Shown here: positions 5,489-6,183 of the stretch, one piece after another
Layout of the letters: every line of letters begins with the position of its first letter
Position numbering within the stretch: the first letter of the stretch is position 1
DNA from: Planctomycetota bacterium
GTDB lineage: Bacteria > Planctomycetota > Planctomycetia > Pirellulales > S012-138
Assembly: GCA_026982835.1 (NCBI GenBank)
Contig: JALSGI010000071.1
Coordinates: forward strand, 1 to 6,183
Direction of reading: 5' to 3'
Length of the DNA stretch: 6,183 bases
The notes under the pieces: generated by a model
Told to the model about the DNA's origin: nothing
The model's database searches: none
The model's input: the letters and a program-made list of their open reading frames with translations, nothing else
Made by a program: the position numbers and the translations under genes

Positions 5489-6183
5489 ATGTTCCCCTAC
5501 AGCGCGTTTGCCCGAGAACTGGAAGTCGAAACCGCCTTTACCGTGCTGGCCGAAGCCCGACGACTCCAGCAAGCCGGCAAGGAGGTGATCGAGCTGGAGA
5601 TCGGCGACAGCCCCTTCCCCACCCCCCAGGCGGCCCAGGACGCCGCCGTGGCGTGCATCCGCACCGGGCACATTCACTACGGGCCTTCGATCGGGTTGCC
5701 GCAGCTGCGCGAGGCGGCCGCCGAGATGGTTCGCCGCGACTTCGGCGTGGAGGTCACCGCCGAGCACATCACCGTGGGGCCGGGAGCCAAGGTGTTCCAG
5801 GTGCTGTTCGCTTTGGCCTTTCTCGATCCGGGGGACGATGTGCTGGTGTTCGAGCCGTACTTTCCCACCTACATCCCCAACGTCGAGGCCCGCGGCGCCC
5901 GCGTCCACCTGGCCCCCCTGCGGCAAGAAAACCGCTTTCGCCCCGACCCGGAAGACATCCGCCGCTTCCTGGCCCAGGCTCTCCGCCCCAAGGCCATCCT
6001 GCTCAACAGCCCCCACAACCCCACCGGCGGCGTGCTCACCCGGCAGGATATCGACACGCTGGCCGAGCTGCTCCACGACTGGGACGGCATGCTTTTTAGC
6101 GACGAGCCGTACTGCCACATGGTGTGGGCCGATCGGCACCACACGCCGCTTCAGCATCCGGAGCTGTTTCCCAAGACCGTGGC
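5489..6183 (+). CDS. PLP-dependent class I/II aminotransferase, 3' partial
   Basis: The N-terminal 231 residues of a fold-type I pyridoxal-phosphate aminotransferase (aspartate aminotransferase superfamily), a cytoplasmic enzyme moving an amino group between an amino acid and a 2-oxoacid. I start it at the ATG at 5489 (MFPYSAFARELEVETAF), which places the usual VIELEIGDSPFPTP block at 33-46. Other family marks: HYGPSIGLPQLREA (63-76), GPGAKVFQVLFAL (97-109, cofactor phosphate region), FEPYFPTY (121-128), the SPHNPTGG box (174-181, N177 contacting the cofactor) and SDEPY (204-208, D205 and Y208 contacting the cofactor ring). The Schiff-base lysine lies past the right edge, so activity cannot be confirmed and substrate specificity is open. 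The ribosome binding site is weak (a GAG about eight bases upstream). Another ATG at 5482 is in a different frame. An in-frame GTG at 5414 would add an unlikely 25-residue tail. Confidence 0.93.
   Translation, partial: MFPYSAFARELEVETAFTVLAEARRLQQAGKEVIELEIGDSPFPTPQAAQDAAVACIRTGHIHYGPSIGLPQLREAAAEMVRRDFGVEVTAEHITVGPGAKVFQVLFALAFLDPGDDVLVFEPYFPTYIPNVEARGARVHLAPLRQENRFRPDPEDIRRFLAQALRPKAILLNSPHNPTGGVLTRQDIDTLAELLHDWDGMLFSDEPYCHMVWADRHHTPLQHPELFPKTV

Noticed and set aside
5188..6099. 303-codon + strand open frame overlapping the aminotransferase
   Set aside because: The overlapping frame starting at 5489 carries clear aminotransferase motifs. This one becomes Arg/Pro/Gly-rich with no conserved blocks.
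5333..6157. 274-codon - strand open frame opposite the aminotransferase
   Set aside because: It mirrors the aminotransferase codons and has no recognisable domain.

Overview
The window looks like chromosomal DNA from a GC-rich member of the Planctomycetota. The main evidence is the gene at 3820-5175, whose protein carries the motif set of DUF1598, a family I know essentially from planctomycetes. Long, poorly packed intergenic spaces and palindromic intergenic repeats fit this. I cannot name a genus.

Layout, left to right: (1) the C-terminal catalytic domain of an M24 (Xaa-Pro aminopeptidase-like) metallopeptidase on the + strand, cut by the left edge; (2) a short convergent gap holding a strong Rho-independent terminator that serves the next gene; (3) a complete 801-residue TonB-dependent outer-membrane receptor on the - strand; (4) a 610-base gene-free stretch with a structured leader next to the receptor start and, further out, an 89-base nested palindromic element built from two inverted REP-like units; (5) a complete 451-residue exported DUF1598-type protein on the - strand; (6) a 313-base divergent promoter region; (7) the N-terminal half of a PLP-dependent class I/II aminotransferase on the + strand, cut by the right edge.

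The genes do not form an obvious operon. The two - strand genes are 610 bases apart with a repeat element between them, and the outer genes are convergent (left) or divergent (right). The receptor has no TonB, ExbB/ExbD, ABC transporter or periplasmic binding protein beside it, so its substrate cannot be read from context. Its motifs resemble haem/haemoglobin-type receptors only loosely. The two complete proteins are both exported, one to the outer membrane and one to the periplasm or membrane. The two partial ones are soluble enzymes of peptide and amino-acid metabolism.

The most unusual signal is the element at 3591-3679. Its two arms share a 10-base head and a short tail, while their hairpin stems differ only by compensated base pairs plus one loop base, and TTGT occurs directly at both borders. 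I found no CRISPR array, tRNA, rRNA, insertion sequence or recognisable new multi-gene system.
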